From positions 1,876,001-1,940,000 of the forward strand of contig NZ_CP168900.1 in assembly GCF_041765605.1 (NCBI RefSeq): a stretch of DNA of 64,000 nt. The letters run 5' to 3'. Made by a program: the position numbers and the translations under genes. This document shows positions 18,133 to 27,960 of the stretch, in pieces. Source of the stretch: Listeria monocytogenes. GTDB lineage: Bacteria > Bacillota > Bacilli > Lactobacillales > Listeriaceae. The first letter of the stretch is position 1, and each line of letters opens with the position of its first letter. The notes under the pieces are model-generated. The model was given only the letters and a program-made list of their open reading frames with translations. It made no database searches and had not been told where the DNA came from.

Positions 18133-19074
18133 TTATTCTCCTTTCAATGTCGCTGCAACGCTTTTCACTGATTCAGCATCACCTGCTGACAGTACAGTTA
18201 CATCACGATTGATTTTCTTAATTAAACCTGCTAAGACTTTTCCAGAACCAATTTCGACAAACGTATCTACGCCGTTTTTAATTAATTCTTCGACGATATC
18301 TTCCCATAATACTGGAGAATAGATTTGCTTGATTAGTTTATCGCTAATTTCGGATTTATCCGTAGTTTCTTTAGCATCCACGTTATTAACCACTGGAATC
18401 TGACCATCAGAAATTTTAACCTCTGCTAAAACATCGCGGAAAGCAAGTGCGGCTGGTTCCATTAAGCTAGAGTGGAAAGGTCCGCTAACAGCAAGTGGTA
18501 ATACGCGTTTTGCGCCACTTTCTTTTGCTTTTTCGCCTGCTTTTTCAACGCCAGCTGTTGTTCCAGAAATAACGATTTGTCCTGGGCAGTTAAGGTTAGC
18601 AAGTTGTACTGCATCGCCTTCTTTAGTTACTTCTTCGGTGATTGTTTTTAATGTTTCCCGGTCTACACCAAGAACTGCAGCCATTGCGCCAGCACCATTT
18701 GGTACAGCTGCTTCCATTAATTCACCTCGTTTACGTACAAGGTAAATCGCATCACTTGCTTCTAAAAATCCGCCAGCAACAAGCGCACTATATTCACCAA
18801 GACTATGTCCCGCTACGTAATCAGCTTTCACACCATATGTTTCTAAAGCGCGTAAAATAGCAACACTTGTGGAAACTAAAGCTGGTTGTGCGTTTTCGGA
18901 TTTCGTTAATAATTCAATTGGACCTTCTGTAATAATTTCTGTGATTGAAAACCCGAGTCTTTCGTCAGCATCATCATAGATTTTTTTTGCTTCAGGATAT
19001 TCTGCTGCTACATCTTGTCCCATGCCAATTTTTTGTGCTCCTTGACCGGGAAATACAAATGCAATTTTAGTCAT
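18133..19074 (-). CDS. fabD: Malonyl-CoA:ACP transacylase FabD
   Basis: FabD transfers malonyl groups from CoA to ACP. The 313-residue protein has the 'FPGQGAQ' N-terminal motif, the nucleophile elbow '[10 protein letters not shown]' (Ser about 91) and the active-site His in 'GPFHSSLM' near 199. The reading frame overlaps the end of plsX by eight bases, so the two are translationally coupled. Confidence 0.97.
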
Positions 19075-20080
19075 TAGATTCTGTTCCTCCTACTTTTACT
19101 TTGTCTACTTCTGCTTTAATTGTTTCGACCACTTGTTTTTCAACCATTTCACGTACTTGACGGATTGTGGTGAAAATACCATTAGCATTGGATGAACCGT
19201 GGGCTTTTACAACTGGAGCTTGAACACCGAACAAACAAGCACCGCCATATTCGCTATAATCCATTTTTGCTTTTAAAGCCATTAAATCTTTTTTCAAGAA
19301 GCTTGCTGCAACTTTATTTTTAAAGCCATTAAGCAAACTCATTTTTAGCATACTTAGGAAAGCGGCGCCTGTTCCTTCGATGGACTTAAGTACCATATTA
19401 CCAGTAAATCCGTCGGTTACAACAACATCTGCTACATCCATTAATAAATCACGCGCTTCGATGTTGCCGATAAATTCGTAAGCGTCTTGATTTTTCATAA
19501 GTTCGAATGATTTTTTTGTTAAATCATTTCCTTTTGTTTCTTCTGTTCCAATGTTTAAAAGTGCTACGCGAGGACGATCAATTTTACGCACTTTTTCTGC
19601 GTATACCGAGCCCATTAAACCAAATTGTAATAAATGTTCTGGTTTTGCTTCCGCATTTGCTCCTAAATCAAGCATAACAAAGCCTTTTCCTGTCACGGTT
19701 GGTAGTGTAGGTGCGAGTGCTGGACGGTCGATTCCTTTGATACGACCAATAACAAACAATCCAGTAGACATTAAAGCCCCTGTGTTTCCAGCTGAAATAC
19801 AAGCATCTGCTTCTCCGTCTTTTACCGCTTGGGCAGCAAGTACCATGGAAGCTTTTTTCTTCCGTTTTACAGCACGAACTGGTTCGTCATCACTTTCAAT
19901 TTTTTCATCGGTATGTATAATTTTTACGCGGGTTTTATCAGTTAAATATTCATTTATTTTTGTTTCGTCTCCAAAAAGAAGAATTTCAACATCTTTATAT
20001 TGGGCCACAGCTTTCATCACACCTAGAACAATTTCTTTTGGTGCATGATCTCCACCCATCGCATCTACAGCAATTTTCAT
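19067..20080 (-). CDS. plsX: Phosphate acyltransferase PlsX
   Basis: PlsX converts acyl-ACP to acyl-phosphate, the donor for PlsY in phosphatidic acid synthesis. The 337-residue protein opens with '[14 protein letters not shown]' and contains '[10 protein letters not shown]' and '[12 protein letters not shown]', all typical. It lies 20 bases after fapR within the FapR regulon. Confidence 0.97.
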
Positions 20081-20100
20081 TATACGTCAGTCCTTTATTT

Positions 20101-20670
20101 TCATTTTTGCGTTGCGTGATACATTTCAAATTTGCCTTTAAGTACAATTTCATCTCCAACATAGCTTTTCACGTCTACGATTGTAATAGCTCTGTTGTCT
20201 GTTGCCGGACGTACTTTTGCTTTTGCGATGATGCGTTCTCCTTCGTTTACAGAACGAACAAAGCGAACGGTTGCTTGTGTTGTTAGAGCTATTTCATTTG
20301 GGATGACGGCGGTTGCTAAGGAATTAGCTTGGGCAAACAAATGATGCCCACGAGCGATTTTATTTCGTTTAAAAACATGCTCACTACGCACATCAAAAAT
20401 GGAAATAGCGCTCTTGCTAAGTTGAATATCAATAATTTCACCAATCACTTCATCGATGGGAAGGCTTTTTACTGCATCGGCATAAGTGACACTCGCAACA
20501 TGTTTGATTCGCTCTCTGAGTTCGGGGATGGAAAGTGCTACCCTATCTAAACGAATAGTTTGCACACTGACCCCAAATTTTTCTGCAAGCTGCTCATCTG
20601 TTATGAAAGGATTTTCTTCAATCGCAACTTGAAGTTTCATTTGACGATCCTTTTTAGAATATTTTTTCAT
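20101..20670 (-). CDS. fapR: Fatty acid and phospholipid biosynthesis repressor FapR
   Basis: FapR represses lipid synthesis genes until malonyl-CoA binds it. The 189-residue protein has an N-terminal HTH (about 1-60, '[20 protein letters not shown]') and a C-terminal hotdog ligand domain (about 75-185). A FapR-type operator overlaps the -10 element of its promoter at 20704-20732, so it should control itself and the downstream plsX-fabD-fabG genes, as in Bacillus. Confidence 0.96.
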   Translation of the reverse strand: MKKYSKKDRQMKLQVAIEENPFITDEQLAEKFGVSVQTIRLDRVALSIPELRERIKHVASVTYADAVKSLPIDEVIGEIIDIQLSKSAISIFDVRSEHVFKRNKIARGHHLFAQANSLATAVIPNEIALTTQATVRFVRSVNEGERIIAKAKVRPATDNRAITIVDVKSYVGDEIVLKGKFEMYHATQK

Positions 20671-20703
20671 GCACGTATCCTCATCTCTTTTTTGTGAAAG
20701 GTA

Positions 20704-20732
20704 TTAATACCAGCTACTAAACAGTAGGTAAA
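20704..20732 (-). promoter_or_regulatory. fapR promoter with overlapping FapR operator
   Basis: The minus strand carries TTTACC (20727-20732) and TATTAA (20704-20709) with a 17-base spacer. The segment 20704-20720 reads TTAGTAGCTGGTATTAA, a near-perfect match to the FapR operator TTAGTACCTGGTACTAA as I remember it. The operator covers the -10 box, which fits repression by occlusion. Confidence 0.85.
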
Positions 20733-20734
20733 AA

Positions 20735-20774
20735 AAGGAAGTTACCTCTGTAGGATAACATTCAGAACTTCCTT
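20735..20774 (-). terminator. Rho-independent terminator after recG
   Basis: The AAGGAAGTT/AACTTCCTT stem with a 22-base loop is followed on the minus strand by seven T residues. It sits between recG and the fapR promoter. Confidence 0.8.
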
Positions 20775-20850
20775 TGTATTTATAGGTACTTTAATATGTT
20801 ATTAAAAATCAAGCCAAGTTGCAAGTTTTTTTAAAGATTGTTACATAGGT

Positions 20851-22899
20851 TTAATCTAGTTTTTGCTCCGTGAAGACGCCTTCTTCCTCCAGAAGTGCTA
20901 CTAATTTTTCGTAGTTTTTGTTCTCTAACATACCTTCTTCAAAAATCATATGAACGGCATCTTGGCGGGCGATCTCCAGTACGCGGTAATCGTGAACCAT
21001 ATCTGCTACTTTGAATTCTGGAACACCGCTTTGTTTTCTACCGAAGAAATCTCCAGGGCCACGAAGTTCTAGATCGCGTTCACTAACCACGAAGCCATCG
21101 TTTGTTTCTGACATAATCATCATACGTTCTTTGCCGACTTCGGTTTTTGGGTCAGCAATTAAAATACAGTAAGACTGATCTGCCCCGCGCCCAACTCGGC
21201 CTCTAAGTTGATGCAATTGTGCTAAACCAAAACGGTCGGCATCGTAAATGACCATCATGGTAGCATTTGGTACGTTTACGCCGACTTCAACGACAGTGGT
21301 CGAAACAAGGCAATCAATTTTTTTATCATTAAAGTCGCGCATAATTTGCTCTTTATCTGCTGGTAATAGTTTACCGTGCATAAGACCTGGAATATATTTA
21401 GTGCCCCATTTATTTTGTAGAATGTTGAAAACGTCTATCGCATTTTGCACATCAAGTTTTTCTGATTCTTCAATTAGCGGACAAATGATGTAGACTTGGT
21501 GGCCTTTGTCGATTTCTTTTTCCATAAAACCGATAACGCGATCAAGCATTTGATGTTTTACCCAGTAAGTTTCAATTTCTTTTCGACCAGCTGGGAGTTC
21601 ATCGATAATCGATACATCCATTTCGCCAAACGCTGTAATTGCAAGCGTTCTAGGAATTGGGGTTGCGGTCATAAATAAAACATCCGGATATTCCCCTTTT
21701 TCACGAAGAACACGACGCTGTGCTACGCCAAATCGATGTTGTTCATCCGTAATAACTAAACCTAGGCGATGATAAATTACTTCGTCTTGAATTAATGCAT
21801 GCGTTCCGATTAAAACATCAATGGAGCCATTTTCAAGCATTGCTAGTAATTCTCTGCGCTGTTTGCCTTTCACACTACTCGTTAGTAAGCCAACTGTAAT
21901 ATCAAAAGGTTGCAACAGCTCTACTAAGGAATTCGCATGTTGCTCGGCTAAAATTTCGGTTGGTACCATGAGCGCACTTTGGAAGCCACTTTTGGCAGCT
22001 GCATACATGGCAATAGATGCTACAACTGTTTTACCCGATCCCACGTCTCCTTGTAGCAAACGATTCATATGGAAGTGTGATAACATATCGCCGCAAATTT
22101 CATTGACTACTCGTTTTTGTGCTTTTGTTAGTGGAAATGGCAAGGAATCAATGTAATGGCGCAAATCTTCTACATCGTAATTAATCGAAATTCCGCCTGA
22201 TTTCTCGCGTTCAATTTTACGGAAAAACTGCATTTTTAATTGGAACAATAAGAATTCTTCATAGACCATTCGACGTCTAGCTTGTTTCAATTCTTCGTTA
22301 TTTTTTGGAAAATGAAGAATGCGTACTGCTTCCAAGCGATCCATTAATTGGTATTTTTCTAATAGATTACTTGGAATAACTTCTTCTATATCTTGACTAT
22401 AGCTATCAAAAGCCAGTCTCGTATATTTTTGCATTGTTTTGTTGCGTAACGTTCCTTTTAGTCGATAAACGCCCTCTAACTCTTCTTCGTTTTCGACAGC
22501 ACCAATTTTAATTTTGCTGGCTGTAACTTGTGCGCGGCTCTTGTCCCATTTGCCAGAAATTGTCACTGTTTCACCAACGCTTATTTTACTTTTTAAATAG
22601 GGTTGATTGAAAAAATCGATTTTGATGACTTGACCTTCTGTTGACACGCGGAAAGAGAGCTTGGATTTTTTGCGACCGTAAAAGGCTACTGTTGCTTCTG
22701 TTAGGACTTCGCCTTGAATGGTAATCCGTTCTTCGTGCGCCACTTCGGATAAATCCCGCAACCGATAATCCTCATAGCGATACGGGAAGTTCCAAAGCAA
22801 ATCATGCACGGTAGATAAACCTAACTCTTTTAACGTTTTCGCTGTTTCTTCGCCAATTCCTTTGATTTCAGTTGTCGGGATTCGTTTAAGTTCACTCAC
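20851..22899 (-). CDS. recG: ATP-dependent DNA helicase RecG
   Basis: RecG remodels stalled forks and branch-migrates Holliday junctions. From the GTG at 22899 the protein is 682 residues, the Bacillus length. The open frame runs 15 codons further upstream into sdaAA without a ribosome site, so that extension is rejected. An N-terminal wedge/OB domain (about 1-230) precedes helicase motifs 'LLQGDVGSGKT', 'DEQHRFGV', 'MTATPIPRT' and 'GRVGRG'. The GTG overlaps the sdaAA stop. Confidence 0.96.
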   Translation of the reverse strand: MSELKRIPTTEIKGIGEETAKTLKELGLSTVHDLLWNFPYRYEDYRLRDLSEVAHEERITIQGEVLTEATVAFYGRKKSKLSFRVSTEGQVIKIDFFNQPYLKSKISVGETVTISGKWDKSRAQVTASKIKIGAVENEEELEGVYRLKGTLRNKTMQKYTRLAFDSYSQDIEEVIPSNLLEKYQLMDRLEAVRILHFPKNNEELKQARRRMVYEEFLLFQLKMQFFRKIEREKSGGISINYDVEDLRHYIDSLPFPLTKAQKRVVNEICGDMLSHFHMNRLLQGDVGSGKTVVASIAMYAAAKSGFQSALMVPTEILAEQHANSLVELLQPFDITVGLLTSSVKGKQRRELLAMLENGSIDVLIGTHALIQDEVIYHRLGLVITDEQHRFGVAQRRVLREKGEYPDVLFMTATPIPRTLAITAFGEMDVSIIDELPAGRKEIETYWVKHQMLDRVIGFMEKEIDKGHQVYIICPLIEESEKLDVQNAIDVFNILQNKWGTKYIPGLMHGKLLPADKEQIMRDFNDKKIDCLVSTTVVEVGVNVPNATMMVIYDADRFGLAQLHQLRGRVGRGADQSYCILIADPKTEVGKERMMIMSETNDGFVVSERDLELRGPGDFFGRKQSGVPEFKVADMVHDYRVLEIARQDAVHMIFEEGMLENKNYEKLVALLEEEGVFTEQKLD

Positions 22900-23782
22900 G
22901 CTTATCTTCTGGCGACAGTCCAAAAATCTTCCGCTGAATTGCACGTCCAGTCGGTGTAGCCGCCAATCCTCCTTCTGCCGTTTCTCTTAAAGAGCTTGGC
23001 ATTTGTAAGCCTACGCGGTGCATTGCTTCAATTACTTCATCACATGGAATCCGGCTCTTAATACCTGCGAGCGCCATATCTGCTGAAATAATTGCTTGCG
23101 AGGAACCAAGTGCATTACGTTTAACACATGGTACTTCCACAAGTCCCGCTACTGGATCACAAACAAGTCCAAGCATATTTTTCATCGTCATTGCCATAGC
23201 ATGTGCTGATTGTTCTGGCGTCCCACCGGCTGCTGCTACAATCGCCGCTGAAGCCATCGCACTTGCTGAGCCAATTTCTGCCTGACAGCCACCAGCCGCT
23301 CCACTTATAAAAGCATTATTCGCAACAACATACCCAAGGGCACCTGCTGTGAATAAAAAGTTCACCATATCCTCACGCGACATTTCCAGACGATCTTTTA
23401 AAGAAAAAAGTACACCTGGTACAACTCCGGCACTCCCTGCAGTTGGGGTGGCGCAAATGACGCCCATTGAAGCATTAACTTCATTCGTCGCGATTGCTTT
23501 TGCTACAGAATCCAGTAAAACTTCGCCTGATAAGAAGTTTCCTTTTTTGATATAGTCTTGCATTAGGACGGCATCTCCGCCTGTTAAGCCAGTTGTAGAA
23601 GTAACTCCTGCCTCACCCTCGCGAATAGCTTCTTCCATAATATCTAAATTCCGTTCCATCGCAGCTGTTATTTCTTCCCGCGGTAAACCAGAAATATTCA
23701 TTTCACGCTTAATCATAATTTCAGCAATAGTTAGGTTCTCGCGTTCCGCGATATCTACTAATTCTGCTACAGTTCTAAACAT
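22892..23782 (-). CDS. sdaAA: L-serine dehydratase, alpha subunit
   Basis: This is the iron-sulfur L-serine deaminase subunit that converts serine to pyruvate and ammonia with SdaAB. It has 296 residues from the ATG at 23782, where homologues start 'MFR'. The frame opens three codons earlier at GTG. Gly/Ala/Ser-rich motifs include 'ATPTAGSAGVVPG', 'SGAAGGCQAEIGSASAMA' and 'CDPVAGLVEVPC'. The conserved Cys residues are candidates for cluster ligands. It lies 146 bases downstream of sdaAB, separated by a hairpin. Confidence 0.95.
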   Translation of the reverse strand: MFRTVAELVDIAERENLTIAEIMIKREMNISGLPREEITAAMERNLDIMEEAIREGEAGVTSTTGLTGGDAVLMQDYIKKGNFLSGEVLLDSVAKAIATNEVNASMGVICATPTAGSAGVVPGVLFSLKDRLEMSREDMVNFLFTAGALGYVVANNAFISGAAGGCQAEIGSASAMASAAIVAAAGGTPEQSAHAMAMTMKNMLGLVCDPVAGLVEVPCVKRNALGSSQAIISADMALAGIKSRIPCDEVIEAMHRVGLQMPSSLRETAEGGLAATPTGRAIQRKIFGLSPEDKRE

Positions 23783-23838
23783 TGTCCACACTCACTTTCT
23801 TTACTCTTTACCAACATACCTGATTTACAACTCAAAAT

Positions 23839-23877
23839 AAAGCCAAATGCACGTTTTGTTTACGCACATTTGGCTTT
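23839..23877 (-). promoter_or_regulatory. Hairpin between sdaAB and sdaAA
   Basis: The 11-base perfect stem AAAGCCAAATG/CATTTGGCTTT with a 17-base loop lies between the two subunit genes. On the minus strand only a weak TTTATTTTG tail follows. It may attenuate or protect the message rather than terminate completely. Confidence 0.55.
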
Positions 23878-23928
23878 ACACAAATCGAGCGAAAGCCACC
23901 GATTTACTAGAGATCAAGTATCAAACTA

Positions 23929-24591
23929 CTAAATCATGACACTTGCTACTTGATAAATCCCTGGTAATTCAGCAATTTTGCTAATTAAAGCTTGTTCGAC
24001 GTGTTGGTCCACTTCAATTACCATTAACGCTTCATCGCCTTTTACTTTACGCGATACTTTCATTTGACCGATATTAATTTTATGGTCGGCAATCACAGAA
24101 GATACTGCAGCAATCGCGCCAAATTTGTCTTGATGCAAAATAAGGATAGCTGGAGCAGTTCCAGTGAATTCTAGTTCGAATTCGTTTAAACGAATAATTT
24201 CTACTTTTCCACCGCCAATGGATGCACCAATTAATGTCATTTGTTGCATGCCATGTTTTAAAACTAATTTTACAGTGTTTGGATGAGGCGGCTCTTCCAC
24301 TTCTTCAATAAACTGAATGCGCATGCCCCACTCTTCAGCAAGCTTCGGAGATTCTTTCATGCGCGGATCATCTGGCTCAAAGCCGAGCAATCCGCCAATC
24401 AGCGCTACATCAGTACCATGACCTTTATAGGTTTTGGCAAAAGAACCATATAAATGAATATCTACTTGGGATGGTTGTTCATTAAAAACAGCTCGTGCAA
24501 TGGCACCAATACGACTAGCACCGGCAGTATGAGAACTTGACGGACCAATCATTACTGGACCAATAATATCAAATACGCTATTAAATTTCAC
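23929..24591 (-). CDS. sdaAB: L-serine dehydratase, beta subunit
   Basis: This is the partner subunit of the two-chain serine deaminase. The N-terminal part shows 'SVFDIIGPVMIGPSSSHTAGA', the family hallmark, and residues about 145-220 form an ACT-like domain ('IGQMKVSRKVKGDEALMVIEVD'). The start is placed at GTG 24591 because AAAGG lies at proper distance, while the earlier ATG at 24600 abuts the ribosome site. This gives 220 residues, matching homologues. Confidence 0.93.
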   Translation of the reverse strand: MKFNSVFDIIGPVMIGPSSSHTAGASRIGAIARAVFNEQPSQVDIHLYGSFAKTYKGHGTDVALIGGLLGFEPDDPRMKESPKLAEEWGMRIQFIEEVEEPPHPNTVKLVLKHGMQQMTLIGASIGGGKVEIIRLNEFELEFTGTAPAILILHQDKFGAIAAVSSVIADHKINIGQMKVSRKVKGDEALMVIEVDQHVEQALISKIAELPGIYQVASVMI

Positions 24592-24630
24592 TAAAATCAT
24601 CCTTTCTTCTATTCATTTACAGAGGCGTCT

Positions 24631-26289
24631 TTATTCTACAGCAAAAATATACGGATAAACTGGTTGGTCACCTTCGTGAATTTCTACTTCGACATCAGGG
24701 AAAGCTTCTGTTACTTTATCAGCAAGCGTTTCTGCTTTTGAAGTATCTGAATCTTCACCAACAATGATAGTAACGATTTCGCTATCGTCATCGAGCAGTT
24801 TCTCCAGTGTTTCGTATGCAGCTTCTTCTAATGTTGCACAGCTGACTTTGATTTTGCCTTCAACCATACCGATGAAGCTGTCTTTTTTGATTTCGACACC
24901 TTCTACTGTTGTATCACGTACAGCTGTCGTTACTTGGCCACTTGCTACGTCTTCAATTGCTGCTCTCATTGCTTCTGCATTAGCTAGGAAATCTTGATCT
25001 GCTTGGAATGAAAGAACGGCAGTAAGACCTTGTGGAATTGTTTTTGTAGGGATGATTTGTACTTTATCATCTCCTAGAATTTGTGCTGCTTGTTCTGCAG
25101 CCATTTGGATATTTTTATTATTTGGAAGAACAAAAACTTGTTCTGCATTTGCCGATTCAATTGCTTTTACGATATCTTCTGTACTTGGATTCATTGTTTG
25201 CCCACCTGAAAGAACAACGGAAACGCCCATGCTTTCAAATAGTTTCTTCAATCCTTCTCCAGCTGAAACAGTAACAATACCATAAGCCGCTTTTTCTTTT
25301 GCTGGTGCTTTATCATCACCAACAATTTCATTATGCTGTTCACGCATATTTTCTACTTTCATTTTAAGTAGACTACCGTATTGTTGACCGTAATTTAGTA
25401 CTTCCCCCGGATGTTCCACGTGGACATGTACTTTTACTACTTCATCGTCCGCAGCTACTAGTAGAGAATCCCCCAGTTTACTTAAATCTTGACGGAACTG
25501 TTCTTCGTCAAAAGGTTTTTGACCGGGTTTGTTTTCGTTGATTTTCACGATAATTTCGGTACAGTCACCAAAATGAATATCTTCCGTTGACATAAAGTCT
25601 TGCACATGGCGATGATGTTCAGCATTGATTAGTTCACCCATAGATGCCATATAGTCAGGAGCTTCAGCCATTTTGCCAGTTAGTGCGCCATAAAATCCTT
25701 CATAAATAATGATAAGACCTTGACCACCACTATCGACAACACCAACTTCTTTTAAAACTGGAAGTAAATCTGGTGTTTTTTCTAATGCGACTTTCCCTTG
25801 TTTTAAAATTGCTTCCATTACTAATTCGATATCTTGATGTTCACTTGCTGCTGCAACTCCGGCTTTTGCGGCTTCACGAGCTACGGTTAGGATAGTTCCT
25901 TCGACTGGCTTCATGACAGCTTTATAGGCAGTTTCCACCCCTTTAACGAAAGCACCAGCAAATTCTTCCGCGTTTAATGTTTCTTTATTTTCAATTGCTT
26001 TAGAAAAACCTCGGAAAAGTTGGGATAAAATAACACCTGAGTTCCCGCGGGCACCCATTAGTAAGCCTTTCGCCAAATTGGCCCCAACGGCACTAATTGT
26101 TTCTTTATCATTTTTCGCAACTTCTTCTGCTCCACTTGTCATCGATAGATTCATATTCGTTCCCGTGTCACCATCTGGAACCGGGAAGACATTCAATGAA
26201 TCTACAAAATCAGCATTTTTTGCTAAATTCTCTGCTCCAAGTGCTATCATTGCTGCAAATTTCTCTGAGTCTAACTGATATATACTCAC
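24631..26289 (-). CDS. fakA: Fatty acid kinase FakA-like protein (YloV, DAK domain)
   Basis: FakA phosphorylates exogenous fatty acids bound to a FakB (DegV-type) partner. The 552-residue protein has an N-terminal DhaL-type kinase domain (about 1-205: 'FPVPDGDTGTNMNLSM', 'GARGNSGVILSQL') and a C-terminal DegV-like/EDD region (about 310-552). No FakB gene lies in this window. GTG start with GGAGG nine bases upstream. It follows the Asp23-family gene by 14 bases, as in other Firmicutes. Confidence 0.9.
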   Translation of the reverse strand: MSIYQLDSEKFAAMIALGAENLAKNADFVDSLNVFPVPDGDTGTNMNLSMTSGAEEVAKNDKETISAVGANLAKGLLMGARGNSGVILSQLFRGFSKAIENKETLNAEEFAGAFVKGVETAYKAVMKPVEGTILTVAREAAKAGVAAASEHQDIELVMEAILKQGKVALEKTPDLLPVLKEVGVVDSGGQGLIIIYEGFYGALTGKMAEAPDYMASMGELINAEHHRHVQDFMSTEDIHFGDCTEIIVKINENKPGQKPFDEEQFRQDLSKLGDSLLVAADDEVVKVHVHVEHPGEVLNYGQQYGSLLKMKVENMREQHNEIVGDDKAPAKEKAAYGIVTVSAGEGLKKLFESMGVSVVLSGGQTMNPSTEDIVKAIESANAEQVFVLPNNKNIQMAAEQAAQILGDDKVQIIPTKTIPQGLTAVLSFQADQDFLANAEAMRAAIEDVASGQVTTAVRDTTVEGVEIKKDSFIGMVEGKIKVSCATLEEAAYETLEKLLDDDSEIVTIIVGEDSDTSKAETLADKVTEAFPDVEVEIHEGDQPVYPYIFAVE

Positions 26290-26303
26290 TTACATAATCC
26301 TCC

Positions 26304-26669
26304 TTATGATTCCTTGATTACTCGGACACCTTGAACATAAATATTCACTGATTCCACTGTAATACCGAGTGTTTTTTCTAGTGTGTATTTGACGCGTTCT
26401 TGAACGTTATGCGCAACTTCGGAAATTTTTGTTCCAAAGCTAACAATGATATACATGTCAATATGTATACCTTCTTCTTCTTGTCTAACGATTACGCCTT
26501 TAGTATAATTTTCTCTTCTTAAAATATCTGTCAAACCATCACGGATTTGATGTCTACTTGCCATTCCAACGATGCCAAAATTTTCTTCGGCAGCTCCACC
26601 AGCGATTGTTGCAATAACATCACTAGTAATGTCAATTTTGCCTAGCTTTGTGTCGATTTCAATTGCCAT
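26304..26669 (-). CDS. Asp23/Gls24 family protein (YloU)
   Basis: This is a 121-residue Asp23/DUF322 protein, a family of small cell-envelope-associated or alkaline-stress proteins. The sequence contains 'VIATIAGGAAEENFGIVGMA' and 'VSFGTKISEVAHNVQERVKYTLEKTLGI', both typical. It has no membrane segment. It is the first gene of the minus-strand unit with fakA and is divergent from rpmB. Confidence 0.92.
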   Translation of the reverse strand: MAIEIDTKLGKIDITSDVIATIAGGAAEENFGIVGMASRHQIRDGLTDILRRENYTKGVIVRQEEEGIHIDMYIIVSFGTKISEVAHNVQERVKYTLEKTLGITVESVNIYVQGVRVIKES

Positions 26670-26861
26670 TCTATATTCCTCCCTACGGATTATATTCTCG
26701 TTCGATTATTTTTTAGTATTGATTTTTATTTAATTATAAAGTCGTCCCTACCTATTTTACTATAATCAGGGTCCTTTGGAAAGCATATCCTCCATTTGCC
26801 TGATTAAAGCTACTTTTATGGTGTCAAGTAAAAATTCTTTGCACTATTTTCGCATATCCTC
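26670..26861. other. Divergent intergenic region between asp23-family gene and rpmB
   Basis: This is AT-rich DNA containing two minus-strand TATAAT-like -10 boxes (near 26693 and 26738) that could serve the Asp23-family gene. I could not find a good -35 for either. Nothing else is recognised. Confidence 0.4.
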
Positions 26862-26890
26862 TTGCAAAGTATACTTGTTTATGATAAATT
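26862..26890 (+). promoter_or_regulatory. Promoter for rpmB
   Basis: TTGCAA (26862-26867) and TAAATT (26885-26890) are 17 bases apart on the plus strand, leaving a leader of about 70 bases that ends in the AAGGAGGGG ribosome site. The leader contains a weak GGATA/TATCC pairing. Confidence 0.65.
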
Positions 26891-26967
26891 ATTCTAGTGT
26901 ATGAAAAACAAATGGATAGGTTATTCTAAATAAATTATCCGAAGAGCTCTGTAAGGAGGGGTAAACT

Positions 26968-27156
26968 ATGGCTAAAGAATGTGTTATTACAGGCCGCAAA
27001 TCACGTTCCGGTAACAAACGTTCCCACGCAATGAACTCCAGCAAACGTACTTGGAAAGCTAACTTGCAAAAAGTACGGATTCTGGTTAACGGCAAACCTA
27101 AAAAAGTTTGGGTATCTGCTCGTGCGCTTAAATCTGGTAAAGTGGAACGCGTTTAA
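26968..27156 (+). CDS. rpmB: 50S ribosomal protein L28
   Basis: This 62-residue basic protein has the L28 signature '[19 protein letters not shown]' and 'NLQKVRI...[17 protein letters not shown]'. Only one zinc-type Cys remains near the N-terminus, so it is the zinc-independent form. It is a single-gene plus-strand unit with its own promoter and terminator, placed between two minus-strand operons as in Bacillus. Confidence 0.98.
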
Positions 27157-27173
27157 TTGAAGGAGAAATCAAG

Positions 27174-27203
27174 TGCAGCGACAATTATGTCGGTGCATTT
27201 TTT
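27174..27203 (+). terminator. Rho-independent terminator after rpmB
   Basis: TGCA.CGACA/TGTCG.TGCA stem with a four-base loop and six T residues, 17 bases after the stop. Confidence 0.9.
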
Positions 27204-27212
27204 CTTTGCCTT

Positions 27213-27249
27213 AAAATAAAAAAATACAGGCCGAGTGCACCTGTATTTC
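27213..27249 (-). terminator. Rho-independent terminator after thiN
   Basis: AAATACAGG/CCTGTATTT stem followed on the minus strand by a T-rich run, just beyond the thiN stop. It closes the long coaBC-to-thiN cluster. Confidence 0.85.
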
Positions 27250-27252
27250 TTG

Positions 27253-27897
27253 TTAATCATTACTTTGTGTTAATAAAATCATCCCGCTTTTAAAGGAAAA
27301 TTCACCTTTTTTCTCCACAAACTCATTACTTGAAAGTGCTGAACCTACTGGGTAAGTAGCATTTTCGAGTGGATAAGCGAATCCTTTTAGCGTCAGTCCT
27401 GTAACGTCTTTCATCGTTGTAAATGCGACATATTTCTTATCAGGTAGTTTTTCAATGGTATAGCTACCTGGTGTGTACATTTTGATGTAGTTATAGCGGT
27501 CAATCATTTCTACGACCGGTACAGCGTTTAAAAATCGTGGTTTGGTCAACATCATTAGATTCGCAAGTAGATGGTCTAAGCGGCCTCCTGTTGCACCAAA
27601 AATGCGTATCTTATCTGGATTTTGCTCCATCGCCCAACTTAATCCAATTTCCGTATCTGTTTCATCTTTTTCTGCAGGAAATTCGTGTACATCTGCTACT
27701 TTGGTTTTCAAATGAGCCAGTTCTTCTTTAGAGAGTGAATCAAAATCTCCCATCGCAACGGTCGGTACAATTCCATGGTCTAACAAACGTTTTGCTCCGC
27801 GGTCCACGCCAACCCAACTAATCTCTGCGCTCGTATATTGTGCTAAATCAGGAATTTCGGACGCAGGTCCACCAACCATGATATTAATTATTTTCAT
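27253..27897 (-). CDS. thiN: Thiamine pyrophosphokinase
   Basis: ThiN converts thiamine and ATP to thiamine diphosphate. The 214-residue protein shows 'WVGVDRGAKRLLDHGI', 'AMGDFDSLS', 'EKDETDTEIGLSWA' and 'ATGGRLDHLLANL', which together define the TPK fold and its Asp-rich metal site. It lies 63 bases after rpe and is the last gene of the cluster. Confidence 0.95.
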   Translation of the reverse strand: MKIINIMVGGPASEIPDLAQYTSAEISWVGVDRGAKRLLDHGIVPTVAMGDFDSLSKEELAHLKTKVADVHEFPAEKDETDTEIGLSWAMEQNPDKIRIFGATGGRLDHLLANLMMLTKPRFLNAVPVVEMIDRYNYIKMYTPGSYTIEKLPDKKYVAFTTMKDVTGLTLKGFAYPLENATYPVGSALSSNEFVEKKGEFSFKSGMILLTQSND

Positions 27898-27960
27898 ACT
27901 TGAGTCCCCTTCTCCCCTAACAAATAAGACTGGAACAGAGGTCCCAGCCCTACTATTAGT

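Noticed and set aside
22900-22944. Longer RecG start inside sdaAA
   Set aside because: No ribosome site; the GTG at 22899 gives 682 residues, the usual length, with ordinary overlap of the sdaAA stop.
26889-27095. Minus-strand frame opposite rpmB
   Set aside because: It is a shadow of the L28 gene, which has its own promoter, ribosome site and terminator.
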